45,388 nt of DNA from Rhodoferax sp. GTDB taxonomy: Bacteria > Pseudomonadota > Gammaproteobacteria > Burkholderiales > Burkholderiaceae_C. Below are positions 18,496 to 26,110 of this stretch, in pieces. The position numbers and the translations under genes were made by a program. Under the pieces are notes generated by a model. That model made no database searches. It was not told the origin of the DNA and saw nothing but the letters and a program-made list of their open reading frames with translations. The stretch spans positions 1-45,388 of the forward strand of contig NZ_JAQTWM010000024.1 of the NCBI RefSeq assembly GCF_028689305.1, written 5' to 3'. How positions within the stretch are numbered: the first letter of the stretch is position 1; each line of letters starts with the position of its first letter.

Positions 18496-19109
18496 ATAAC
18501 GCCTCGCCTGAATGGTTTACTCTGACGCCACAGGGCGTTATGCGCGCTTTCGGTCAGCCGGAAGTGGATGCCGTGTCCAGAAAACTGCAGGTTTTGCTCA
18601 CGGGAGAGCAGGCACTGGATGCGATGGGGTGGTCGCAGAAGTCGGGCATCGATGCATCCGAAATGCTGGAATTCGAGACGCAAGGTTGGGTTCAGCGTTT
18701 GCTGCGGCCTTTGCAGGGGCCTGACGCCCGGCTGGACGATTTCTTGCAACATGTGATTGCTTCTTTGTCCAGCGAGCGGCGTGTTGTGCTGGCGTCTGAC
18801 GGTGGCTTCTGTCTGGGGCGGGCAGGTATCGAACAGGAAGAAGCGGATGTGCTGAGTGCTGCGGCAGCGGACTATGCCGCATTTGCCGCACGCCAAGCAC
18901 GGCGGGGTTGGGCGGGTGCGTCAGGTTATGTTGCCTTTCATACCGACCCGGAGTTCCTGCTGCCCAGCTATTCCTTTGTTCCGTTTTGGGTCGACGAGGC
19001 AGGCTATTGGCTGGTGATCCTGGGCGAACCCCTGCTCAACAGCCCCGCCTTGGTTGAGCTGTTGTGGGGCATCAAGGAGGCTGGGACCCGCTTTGCCGTC
19101 AGCGGCTGA
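18492..19109 (+). CDS. Roadblock-like C-terminal domain protein, last gene of the operon
   Basis: The 205-residue product has an N-terminal helical part (residues 1-90) that I do not recognise, and a C-terminal part that reads like a divergent Roadblock/LC7 domain: RRVVLASDGGFCLGRAGIEQ matches the first strand pair (compare ALISTDGLMIAS in the first gene), DVLSAAAADYAAFAARQA the long helix, and FVPFWVDEAGYWLVILGEP the later strands. A second Roadblock-type protein in the same operon suggests heterodimers. The gene overlaps its predecessor by four bases and ends 20 bases before the convergent bamC gene. The domain call is from pattern only. Confidence 0.65.
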   Translation: MNNASPEWFTLTPQGVMRAFGQPEVDAVSRKLQVLLTGEQALDAMGWSQKSGIDASEMLEFETQGWVQRLLRPLQGPDARLDDFLQHVIASLSSERRVVLASDGGFCLGRAGIEQEEADVLSAAAADYAAFAARQARRGWAGASGYVAFHTDPEFLLPSYSFVPFWVDEAGYWLVILGEPLLNSPALVELLWGIKEAGTRFAVSG

Positions 19110-19129
19110 ACCGCTGCTGGCCGTATTGA

Positions 19130-20212
19130 TTACTTCAGGTCTTCGGCAATCACCGCGACAATACGCTGCACATCGGCCACAGCGGCGCTGGAGCCATCTG
19201 CATTCTGAACCGATACGGTCGTCGCATTCCCCTGGCTGACCACGGACACCCGGTATTTCTGGGGAGCACTGTCAGGCTTGGAAGAGCTGAACAATTTGCT
19301 CAGGAAGCCGGGTTCGGTTTTGTCCGTCACCGGGGCAACGTAGCGCACAAAGTAAATGCCTTTGCTGCGGTCGCGGTCTTCTACCGTGAAATTGGTGCGG
19401 TCCAGCGCCAGACCGACCCGGCGCCAGGCGCGATCAAAACTATCTTCGATTTGCACCACGGGTTGTCCGTTGACCGTAGCGATCCGGGTACTGTTTTTGA
19501 CCGCACCTGCCGCCACCAGTGCTTTCGATTGTTCTTGCGTCACACCCAGCTTGACCATCAAGCGCCGCAGAAATTCTGCTTCCAGCTCGGGGTCGGTGGC
19601 ACGAGGCTGCCACATTGTCTGGTCTTTTTGCGTGGTGCTGTAGACCTCGATCATGCCGCGATGGCTGATGAAAATGTCGGTACCGCCTGTGGCATTGCGT
19701 TCAAGGCGGGTGCGGAACTTGTCACGTTCCCCAGTAGAGTACAGCGAGTCAAATATTTTGCCCAAGGTTTCACGGATCACGTCTTGTGGCAATTTCGCCC
19801 GGTTTTCAGCCCAATCGGTTTCCATGATGCCCAGGTTGGTCTGATCCATGGTCAGCAGAAAGCCGTTTTCCTGCCAGAAGTCCTTGATCGGCTCCCACAG
19901 CTTGTCAGCCGGGCGATTCACCACCAGCCAACGTTGAGTTCCTGCGCGTTCAATACGCACGTCACCCAAAGCAACAGCGGCGGTCGGTATCGCTTGACTC
20001 GTGGCCTGTCCCAACTGATAACTTGACGCCGTTACCGGGGCTCCCGGCACAGCGTAACGGCTTTCACGCGAAAGTTGTGTCAGGTCCGGCGGGACTTCAA
20101 GCGTTGGGGCTTTGCCCGCGCTTTTATAGTCAACTTTGTCGCCCTGGAGTGTGGAACACGCGCTCAGTGTAAGTGTCAGACCGAGAGCGGCAAGTCTGGA
20201 GAATGGATTCAC
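19130..20212 (-). CDS. bamC: Outer-membrane assembly lipoprotein BamC
   Basis: BamC is a lipoprotein of the BAM complex, which inserts beta-barrel proteins in the outer membrane. The 360-residue precursor has a lipoprotein signal peptide with lipobox LSAC and acylated Cys19. The disordered N-terminal segment with the BamD-binding region follows (KAPTLEVPPDLTQLSRESRY), then two helix-grip domains: one around RWLVVNRPADKLWEPIKDFW and one around VQIEDSFDRAWRRVGLALDR. The pairing dapA-bamC is conserved in proteobacteria, and here the bamC start lies 39 bases after the dapA stop on the same strand. Confidence 0.93.
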   Translation of the reverse strand: MNPFSRLAALGLTLTLSACSTLQGDKVDYKSAGKAPTLEVPPDLTQLSRESRYAVPGAPVTASSYQLGQATSQAIPTAAVALGDVRIERAGTQRWLVVNRPADKLWEPIKDFWQENGFLLTMDQTNLGIMETDWAENRAKLPQDVIRETLGKIFDSLYSTGERDKFRTRLERNATGGTDIFISHRGMIEVYSTTQKDQTMWQPRATDPELEAEFLRRLMVKLGVTQEQSKALVAAGAVKNSTRIATVNGQPVVQIEDSFDRAWRRVGLALDRTNFTVEDRDRSKGIYFVRYVAPVTDKTEPGFLSKLFSSSKPDSAPQKYRVSVVSQGNATTVSVQNADGSSAAVADVQRIVAVIAEDLK

Positions 20213-20251
20213 AAAAATTCCTTCGGGAAAAAGTTTGACAGTTGAACCGGA

Positions 20252-21145
20252 CTACAACAAGCCCGCAGCGCGCATGGCACCTTCAACAATGGGTTCATTC
20301 GCCGGTGTCAGCGGCGTCATGGGCAAACGCAGGGTTCCGCCGCACAAATTCATGCGGGCGACTGCCCACTTGACCGGAATCGGGTTGGCTTCGACAAACA
20401 GATGTTTGTGAAGGGGCATCAGCTTGAATTGAATTTCCATAGCTCGGCGGGTGTCGCCTGCAATGGCGGCCATGCACAGTTCATGCATCAGGCGGGGGGC
20501 TACATTGGCCGTCACGCTGATGTTGCCTTGACCACCGCAGAGCATCAGTGCCACAGCGGTTGGATCATCTCCTGAATAAATGGCAAAACCCTTGGGGGCT
20601 TCGCGGATCAACCACTGCGCCCGGTCAATGTTGCCGGTGGCTTCCTTGATGCCCACAATGCCAGGGACTTGAGCCAGGCGCAACACGGTTTCATGGGACA
20701 TGTCTGCCACCGAGCGGCCAGGGACGTTGTACAGGATGATTGGCAGGTCAACCGCTTCCGCAATGGCTTTAAAGTGCAGATACTGACCTTCCTGGGTCGG
20801 TTTGTTGTAATAAGGTACAACCTGCAGTTGGCAGTCAGCGCCGACTTTTTGGGCAAACTTGGCCAATTCAATCGCTTCGGCAGTGCAATTGGCGCCGCAA
20901 CCGGCCATGACGGGAACCCGCCCGGCTGCCTGCTCCACAGCAACACGAATGATTTCACAATGCTCTTGCACGCTCACGGTGGGCGACTCGCCAGTGGTTC
21001 CAACCACGCCGATGCAATCCGTACCCTCGGTGATGTGCCAATCGACCAGTTTACGTAGCGCCGGGTAGTCCACACTGCCGTCTGGCAGCATCGGGGTGAC
21101 CAGGGCAACAATGCTGCCAGTGATGGGGCGGGCGAAAGAAGTCAT
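20252..21145 (-). CDS. dapA: 4-hydroxy-tetrahydrodipicolinate synthase
   Basis: DapA condenses pyruvate with aspartate semialdehyde, the first committed step to lysine and diaminopimelate for the cell wall. The 297-residue TIM barrel has GTTGESPT near residue 49, Tyr139 in ILYNVPGR and the Schiff-base Lys167 in [10 protein letters not shown]. The length is normal for the family. It is followed by bamC and preceded, after only 27 bases, by a methyltransferase gene on the same strand, so it may be transcribed from further upstream. No strong ribosome binding site is evident. Confidence 0.97.
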   Translation of the reverse strand: MTSFARPITGSIVALVTPMLPDGSVDYPALRKLVDWHITEGTDCIGVVGTTGESPTVSVQEHCEIIRVAVEQAAGRVPVMAGCGANCTAEAIELAKFAQKVGADCQLQVVPYYNKPTQEGQYLHFKAIAEAVDLPIILYNVPGRSVADMSHETVLRLAQVPGIVGIKEATGNIDRAQWLIREAPKGFAIYSGDDPTAVALMLCGGQGNISVTANVAPRLMHELCMAAIAGDTRRAMEIQFKLMPLHKHLFVEANPIPVKWAVARMNLCGGTLRLPMTPLTPANEPIVEGAMRAAGLL

Positions 21146-21172
21146 CGTGTGGGTGTTGTGGAGGTTAACGGG

Positions 21173-21793
21173 TTATTTTAGCGAGAGTGGATGACGCACC
21201 GGCTCCCGGTTTTCCCCGGGGTCGATGGTTGGTGCCATGGCTGCAATGCGTTGTACAAAACGCTCCGGCTGTGGCAAAAAGCCGTTTTCATAAGCCACGA
21301 CGTGCAGGCCCTGGCAAGTCTGAAGCAGTTCTGCGGGCTGCAGTAAGAAATCGGGTCTGGACGGTTTGCCAACAGTCTCGTTGCCGCAGGCGAACGTTTC
21401 GTAGAGCAGCAAGCCACCGGGGGCCACACTCTGCACGATGGTTGGCAACAGAGATCGCCACAGGTAATTGGTGACAACCACCACATCAAATGGCTGCGGT
21501 ACGCCGGCCTGCATCAAAGGCCAAGGGCCATTTTCAATGTCGGCTTGAAGGCAGGTTCCATATTGGCCGGCTACGGCGATGGCTTCGGCAGAGCGGTCAA
21601 TCCCCATGGTTTCGCATCCCAGTGTGGCAAACCAGGCCATGTGTCGGCCGTAGCCGCAAGCAATGTCCAGCAACCGACCTCGTGGTTTGGCCAGATGCGA
21701 CCAGCGGCGCACCCAGTCGGATGGTTCACCAGCACCGTGCAGGGGCGCCTGGGTGTGAGGAACAAGGGCCGCCAGGGTCAAAAGCAACTCCAC
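21173..21793 (-). CDS. Class I SAM-dependent methyltransferase, TehB-like
   Basis: The 206-residue protein has a Rossmann methyltransferase core: LLDIACGYGRHMAWFATLG is the S-adenosylmethionine glycine loop, GIDRSAEAI carries the acidic ribose contact, FDVVVVTNYLWRSLLP is the strand-4 region, and PGGLLLYETFACGNE follows. The substrate is unknown; small molecules or a tellurite-type detoxification role are the usual guesses for this subgroup. The start is a GTG at 21793 that lies inside the end of the 41-residue gene upstream, so translation is probably coupled to it. No separate ribosome binding site is visible, and a later start would still leave the core intact. Confidence 0.85.
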   Translation of the reverse strand: MELLLTLAALVPHTQAPLHGAGEPSDWVRRWSHLAKPRGRLLDIACGYGRHMAWFATLGCETMGIDRSAEAIAVAGQYGTCLQADIENGPWPLMQAGVPQPFDVVVVTNYLWRSLLPTIVQSVAPGGLLLYETFACGNETVGKPSRPDFLLQPAELLQTCQGLHVVAYENGFLPQPERFVQRIAAMAPTIDPGENREPVRHPLSLK

Positions 21794-21903
21794 AACTGGT
21801 TGGCCAAAGTCATCATGAAATCAGGTTGGCCATACATGGCAAACACCAAGGCGAATAACCCCAACATCAACGCGTAGAAAAGGAATTTGACGCCGGGTTT
21901 CAT
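21778..21903 (-). CDS. Small 41-residue single-pass membrane protein
   Basis: The product starts MKPGVKFLFYALMLGLFALV and ends near DFMMTLANQLWSCF. One hydrophobic segment spans about residues 6-24, with Lys6 on the N-terminal side and a short polar tail, so it should be a single-pass inner-membrane protein. I recall similar short proteins in related betaproteobacteria, but no function. The ATG lies five bases after the stop of the upstream MFS gene, and its last 16 bases overlap the methyltransferase start. The ordered spacing supports it being real despite its size. Confidence 0.65.
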   Translation of the reverse strand: MKPGVKFLFYALMLGLFALVFAMYGQPDFMMTLANQLWSCF

Positions 21904-21907
21904 GAAT

Positions 21908-23128
21908 TCAGCCGGCTTGTGGGGCCGGTGCACGAATGATCGCGGCCTCCTTGACGGGCAGATTGACCAACGCCGCCAGCACACCCAAGGCAATGGCGAT
22001 ATACCAGACGATGTCGTAACTGCCGGTTCGGTCATAGAGAAAACCGCCAAGCCAGACCCCCATGAACGAGCCGATCTGATGGCTGAAAAACACAAAACCG
22101 CTAAGCATCGACAAATGGGCCACGCCAAAAATCTGCGCTACAACCGCGTTGGTGGGGGGAACAGTCGACAACCATAACAACCCCATCACCGCGGAGAATA
22201 CATACACAGTCATGGGGGACAGGGGCACCAGCAGAAACACGCTGATCACGGCTGCCCGGGTCAGGTAAATGAAGGCCAGGATGTTTTTCTTTGGCATGTG
22301 CTGACCCAAAACACCTGCTGCATAGGTACCAAATACGTTGAACAGCCCGATCAAGGCCAATGAGTAGCTCGCCACCTGGGGCGACAGGCCGTGGTCTTTC
22401 AGGTAACTCGGCATGTGCACACCAATGAACACCACCTGAAAGCCGCAGACAAAATAACCCGCTGTCAGCAATTGGAAACTGCGGTACCGAAAGGCCTCGC
22501 GCACGGCTTGCATGATGGATTGTTCGCGGAAATGACCTGCACCGTCCCTGAAATGGGGTTCCCGCAACCACGCAGCCAGCGGCATCATCATGAGTGATGC
22601 AAAGGCCAGAACCACCAAGGCCTGTTGCCATCCCAGGTTGCTGATTAAGAGACCCTCGGTGGGCACCATCAGAAACTGGCCAAATGAGCCGGCAGCGGCG
22701 GCGATGCCCATGGCCCAGGAACGCCGGTTGGCCGGAACATTGCGGCCAATCACGCCATACACAATGGCGTAAGTGGTACCGGCTTGCGCGAGCCCGATCA
22801 GCACGCCGGTGGTCAAGGAGAACAACAGCGCCGAACTGGCGTAGGCCATGCCAACCAAACCCAGTGCATACAGCACGGAGCCGCCCAGAATGACCCGGAA
22901 AGCACCAAACCGGTCGGCCAGCATGCCGGCAAAAATACCTGAAAACCCCCACACCAGATTCTGGATTGCGATGGCGAAGGCAAAGGTTTCACGGCTCCAG
23001 TTCTGGGATTGTGTGACGGGTTGCAGCCACAAGCCAAAGCCGTGGCGAATGCCCATGGACAGTGTGACGATGGCGGCACCGCAGACCAGGATCTGGTTGA
23101 TGGAGAGGCGTTGAGCGTGTTTGGACAT
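21908..23128 (-). CDS. Major facilitator superfamily transporter
   Basis: This is a 406-residue inner-membrane protein with about twelve hydrophobic segments. GMLADRFGAFRVILGG is the loop 2-3 signature of the major facilitator superfamily. The opening RLSINQILVCGAAIVTLSMG and the layout resemble the monocarboxylate or oxalate/formate group, but the substrate cannot be assigned. The start is placed at MSKHAQRLS; the open frame continues far upstream across the parE start with no transporter similarity, so that extension is rejected. It is divergent from parE with 124 bases between them and heads a minus-strand run that continues to bamC. Confidence 0.9.
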   Translation of the reverse strand: MSKHAQRLSINQILVCGAAIVTLSMGIRHGFGLWLQPVTQSQNWSRETFAFAIAIQNLVWGFSGIFAGMLADRFGAFRVILGGSVLYALGLVGMAYASSALLFSLTTGVLIGLAQAGTTYAIVYGVIGRNVPANRRSWAMGIAAAAGSFGQFLMVPTEGLLISNLGWQQALVVLAFASLMMMPLAAWLREPHFRDGAGHFREQSIMQAVREAFRYRSFQLLTAGYFVCGFQVVFIGVHMPSYLKDHGLSPQVASYSLALIGLFNVFGTYAAGVLGQHMPKKNILAFIYLTRAAVISVFLLVPLSPMTVYVFSAVMGLLWLSTVPPTNAVVAQIFGVAHLSMLSGFVFFSHQIGSFMGVWLGGFLYDRTGSYDIVWYIAIALGVLAALVNLPVKEAAIIRAPAPQAG

Positions 23129-23252
23129 CTCTGGAATATAGCCAATCGGCAAGCCTCTGGTCCCCAGTCGGGCTATTGGCAGCAGCTGGGTTTCTGTGGT
23201 GGCTGTATTTACATCCAGTTGTTTTATCGTCAAAAGATTACAATGATCGACT

Positions 23253-25223
23253 ATGGCAGTGAAACCCAATACCGAATACTCAGAGAGATCCATCCGTGTC
23301 CTCAAGGGGCTGGAGCCGGTCAAGCAGCGTCCGGGCATGTATACCCGCACCGACAACCCCTTGCACGTTATCCAGGAGGTGCTGGACAACGCTGCAGACG
23401 AAGCCTTGGCGGGGCATGGTCGCAAGATCAAGGTGGTTGTGCACATGGACGGCTCGATCAGCATTGAAGACGATGGCCGTGGTATTCCGTTCGGTCTACA
23501 TCCTGAAGAAAACGCGCCGGTGATCGAACTGGTATTCACCCAACTGCATGCGGGCGGCAAGTTTGACAAGGGCAAGGGTGGTGCCTATAGCTTCTCAGGC
23601 GGTCTGCATGGCGTGGGTGTCAGTGTGACCAATGCACTCAGTACCCGGCTGGAGGCCACCACCTACCGCGAAGGCAAGGTGGCACGATTGGTTTTTGCCG
23701 GTGGTGACGTGCTTGAACCTTTGACCGTGCGTCTGGCGGCGGAGGGTGACCGCAAGTCTGGAACCACCGTGCGGGTCTGGCCGGATGGCAAATATTTCGA
23801 ATCCCTGGCCTTTCCGATGCTTCAGCTGGCGCATCTGCTGCGTAGCAAGGCCGTGCTGATGCCGGGTGTCACCGTGACGTTGGTCCAGGAAAAGACCAAA
23901 GAGACACAAACCTGGGTTTACAAAGGGGGATTGCGTGACTACCTCACGCAGACCATGCCTGCCGAGCCTGTGATCCCGTTGTTTGAGGGTGAAGGGTTTG
24001 CTGATGCCCAGAATGAAACCTTTGCTGATGGCGAAGGGGCTGCCTGGTGCGTGGCGTTCACCGAAGACGGTCAGCCGGTGCGTGAGAGTTATGTCAATCT
24101 GATTCCCACCAGTGCTGGCGGCACCCATGAACTGGGCTTGCGCGACGGCTTATTCAATGCTGTCAAAAGTTTTATTGAATTGCACTCGTTACTGCCCAAG
24201 GGCGTCAAGCTGCTGCCCGAGGATGTCTTTGCCCGTGCCAGCTATGTGCTGTCGACCAAGGTGCTGGACCCGCAGTTTCAGGGGCAGATCAAAGAGCGGC
24301 TCAATTCGCGTGACGCCGTGCGGCTGGTGTCCGGCTTTGTCCGTCCGGCATTGGAGCTGTGGCTGAACCAGAACGTGGAATATGGCAAAAAATTGGCCGA
24401 GATGACCATCAAGGCGGCTCAGTCACGTCAGAAAGCCGGGCAGAAGGTTGAAAAACGCAAAGGTTCCGGTGTGGCCGTGCTGCCGGGCAAGTTGACCGAC
24501 TGTGAAAGCCGCGACATTGCCGATAACGAGGTGTTTCTGGTTGAAGGAGATTCGGCCGGTGGCAGTGCCAAGATGGGGCGCAACAAGGAAAGTCAGGCCG
24601 TTCTGCCGTTGCGTGGCAAGGTGCTCAACACCTGGGAAGTTGAGCGCGATCGCCTGTTTGCCAACACTGAAATTCATGACATTGCGGTGGCGATTGGTGT
24701 CGATCCACACGGACCAGGTGACACCCCCGACCTGAGCGGCCTGCGTTACGGCAAGGTCTGCATTCTGAGTGATGCGGACGTAGACGGTTCACACATTCAG
24801 GTGCTGCTGTTAACGCTGTTTTTCAAACATTTCCCCAAGCTGATCGAAGCCGGTCATGTGTTTGTGGCGCGCCCCCCGCTGTTTCGGGTGGACGCGCCAG
24901 CGCGTGGCAAAAAGCCGGCATCCAAGGCGTATGCGCTGGACGAAGGTGAGCTGACGGCCATTCTGGACAAACTGCGCAAGGAGGGGGTGCGCGAAGGGGC
25001 CTGGACCATCAGCCGTTTCAAAGGTCTGGGCGAAATGAATGCTGAGCAGCTGTGGGACACCACCCTCAACCCCGATACCCGGCGTCTGTTGCCAGTGCAA
25101 CTGGGCAGCTTCAGCCAAGACCAGACGACTCACCTGATGACCAAGCTGATGGGCAAGGGCGAAGCGGGTGCGCGCCGGGAATTGATGGAACTGCATGGTG
25201 ATTCGGTGGAGATCGATGTGTGA
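23253..25223 (+). CDS. parE: DNA topoisomerase IV subunit B
   Basis: ParE is the ATPase subunit of topoisomerase IV, which unlinks daughter chromosomes. The 656-residue protein has the GHKL ATP site (EVLDNAADEA, DDGRGIP, GGLHGVGVSVTNALS), the transducer domain with the switch-lysine region, and the TOPRIM domain (EGDSAGGSAKMGRNK, LPLRGK and the metal triad SDADVDGSH). The length and the absence of the GyrB-specific insert fit ParE rather than GyrB, and parC lies two genes downstream. A weak -10 (TACAAT at 23239-23244) lies just upstream of the ATG. The stop overlaps the lytic transglycosylase start. Confidence 0.96.
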   Translation: MAVKPNTEYSERSIRVLKGLEPVKQRPGMYTRTDNPLHVIQEVLDNAADEALAGHGRKIKVVVHMDGSISIEDDGRGIPFGLHPEENAPVIELVFTQLHAGGKFDKGKGGAYSFSGGLHGVGVSVTNALSTRLEATTYREGKVARLVFAGGDVLEPLTVRLAAEGDRKSGTTVRVWPDGKYFESLAFPMLQLAHLLRSKAVLMPGVTVTLVQEKTKETQTWVYKGGLRDYLTQTMPAEPVIPLFEGEGFADAQNETFADGEGAAWCVAFTEDGQPVRESYVNLIPTSAGGTHELGLRDGLFNAVKSFIELHSLLPKGVKLLPEDVFARASYVLSTKVLDPQFQGQIKERLNSRDAVRLVSGFVRPALELWLNQNVEYGKKLAEMTIKAAQSRQKAGQKVEKRKGSGVAVLPGKLTDCESRDIADNEVFLVEGDSAGGSAKMGRNKESQAVLPLRGKVLNTWEVERDRLFANTEIHDIAVAIGVDPHGPGDTPDLSGLRYGKVCILSDADVDGSHIQVLLLTLFFKHFPKLIEAGHVFVARPPLFRVDAPARGKKPASKAYALDEGELTAILDKLRKEGVREGAWTISRFKGLGEMNAEQLWDTTLNPDTRRLLPVQLGSFSQDQTTHLMTKLMGKGEAGARRELMELHGDSVEIDV

Positions 25224-26110
25224 TGGCCACCGAAACTGCCATGGTGCCCCATTTTTTCAATAAAAACAGCATTTACCCCACGTGTTTATTTGGTTTGTTG
25301 CTATTTTTTTTGATTAATTTCGCGCATGCAGATGTCTGGACCTATATTGACGAAAAAGGCGTGGCTCACTTCGCACCCGAACAGCTGGATGCCCGTTATG
25401 AGGTTTTTTTCCGAGGTGGTGATGGGGTAACTCAGCCAGCGGGTGTATCGCCACCGAACTTGCTTGATCTGGACACCCGGACCACCCCGGCGCCGGCCGG
25501 AACCTCTCGGGTTGTGACTTATTTTGAAATTTCACCAGGGGTCAAAGCGGTCAGGCACCATGTGCGTGAAGCGTCGCGTAGTTTTCAGATTGACTTTGAG
25601 TTGCTGCAGGCCATCATTGCCACCGAATCCGGGTTTGATCCCCGGGCAGTGTCCCCCAAAGGGGCGATTGGTTTGATGCAACTGATGCCGGCGACCGCCG
25701 AGCGTTTTGGGGTTGTGGCTGATAAGAAGACATCGGTCGAGAAAAAACTCGCGGACCCATCCATCAATATTCGTGCGGGCAGCCGTTATCTGAATTATCT
25801 GCTGGGCCTGTTCGCGGGGCAGGTGGAACTGGCGGTGGCTGCTTACAACGCGGGGGAAGGTGCGGTTCAGCGTGCAGGTAATCGTATTCCCAATTTTTCC
25901 GAGACCCAGAATTACGTCAAAACCGTGATGCAGCTTTACCAGTTGCTCAAACCTCCGGCCCAACTGGTTGGGCGCAGGGGGGCCGCCAATTCGGCTGGTG
26001 GACGTGTTCAGATGACGATCGGCGGCGCGGTCAATCGCGGCGCCATGCCACCAACGCTGTTGCCCCTGGGCTCGGCGCTGACTCTTATCGCCAACAGAAA
26101 CTATGACTGA
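25223..26110 (+). CDS. Secreted lytic transglycosylase (SLT family)
   Basis: The 295-residue precursor has a signal peptide: polar N-terminus, hydrophobic core [13 protein letters not shown] and a likely cleavage after AHA. Next is a DUF4124-like segment ([17 protein letters not shown]) and then the SLT domain from about residue 118, with catalytic Glu in ATESGFDP, the signature [20 protein letters not shown], and [14 protein letters not shown]. It should cleave peptidoglycan glycan strands in the periplasm. The start at 25223 overlaps the parE stop, and its own stop overlaps the parC start, so it is locked between the two topoisomerase genes. GTG at 25220 is a possible alternative start. Confidence 0.92.
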   Translation: MATETAMVPHFFNKNSIYPTCLFGLLLFFLINFAHADVWTYIDEKGVAHFAPEQLDARYEVFFRGGDGVTQPAGVSPPNLLDLDTRTTPAPAGTSRVVTYFEISPGVKAVRHHVREASRSFQIDFELLQAIIATESGFDPRAVSPKGAIGLMQLMPATAERFGVVADKKTSVEKKLADPSINIRAGSRYLNYLLGLFAGQVELAVAAYNAGEGAVQRAGNRIPNFSETQNYVKTVMQLYQLLKPPAQLVGRRGAANSAGGRVQMTIGGAVNRGAMPPTLLPLGSALTLIANRNYD

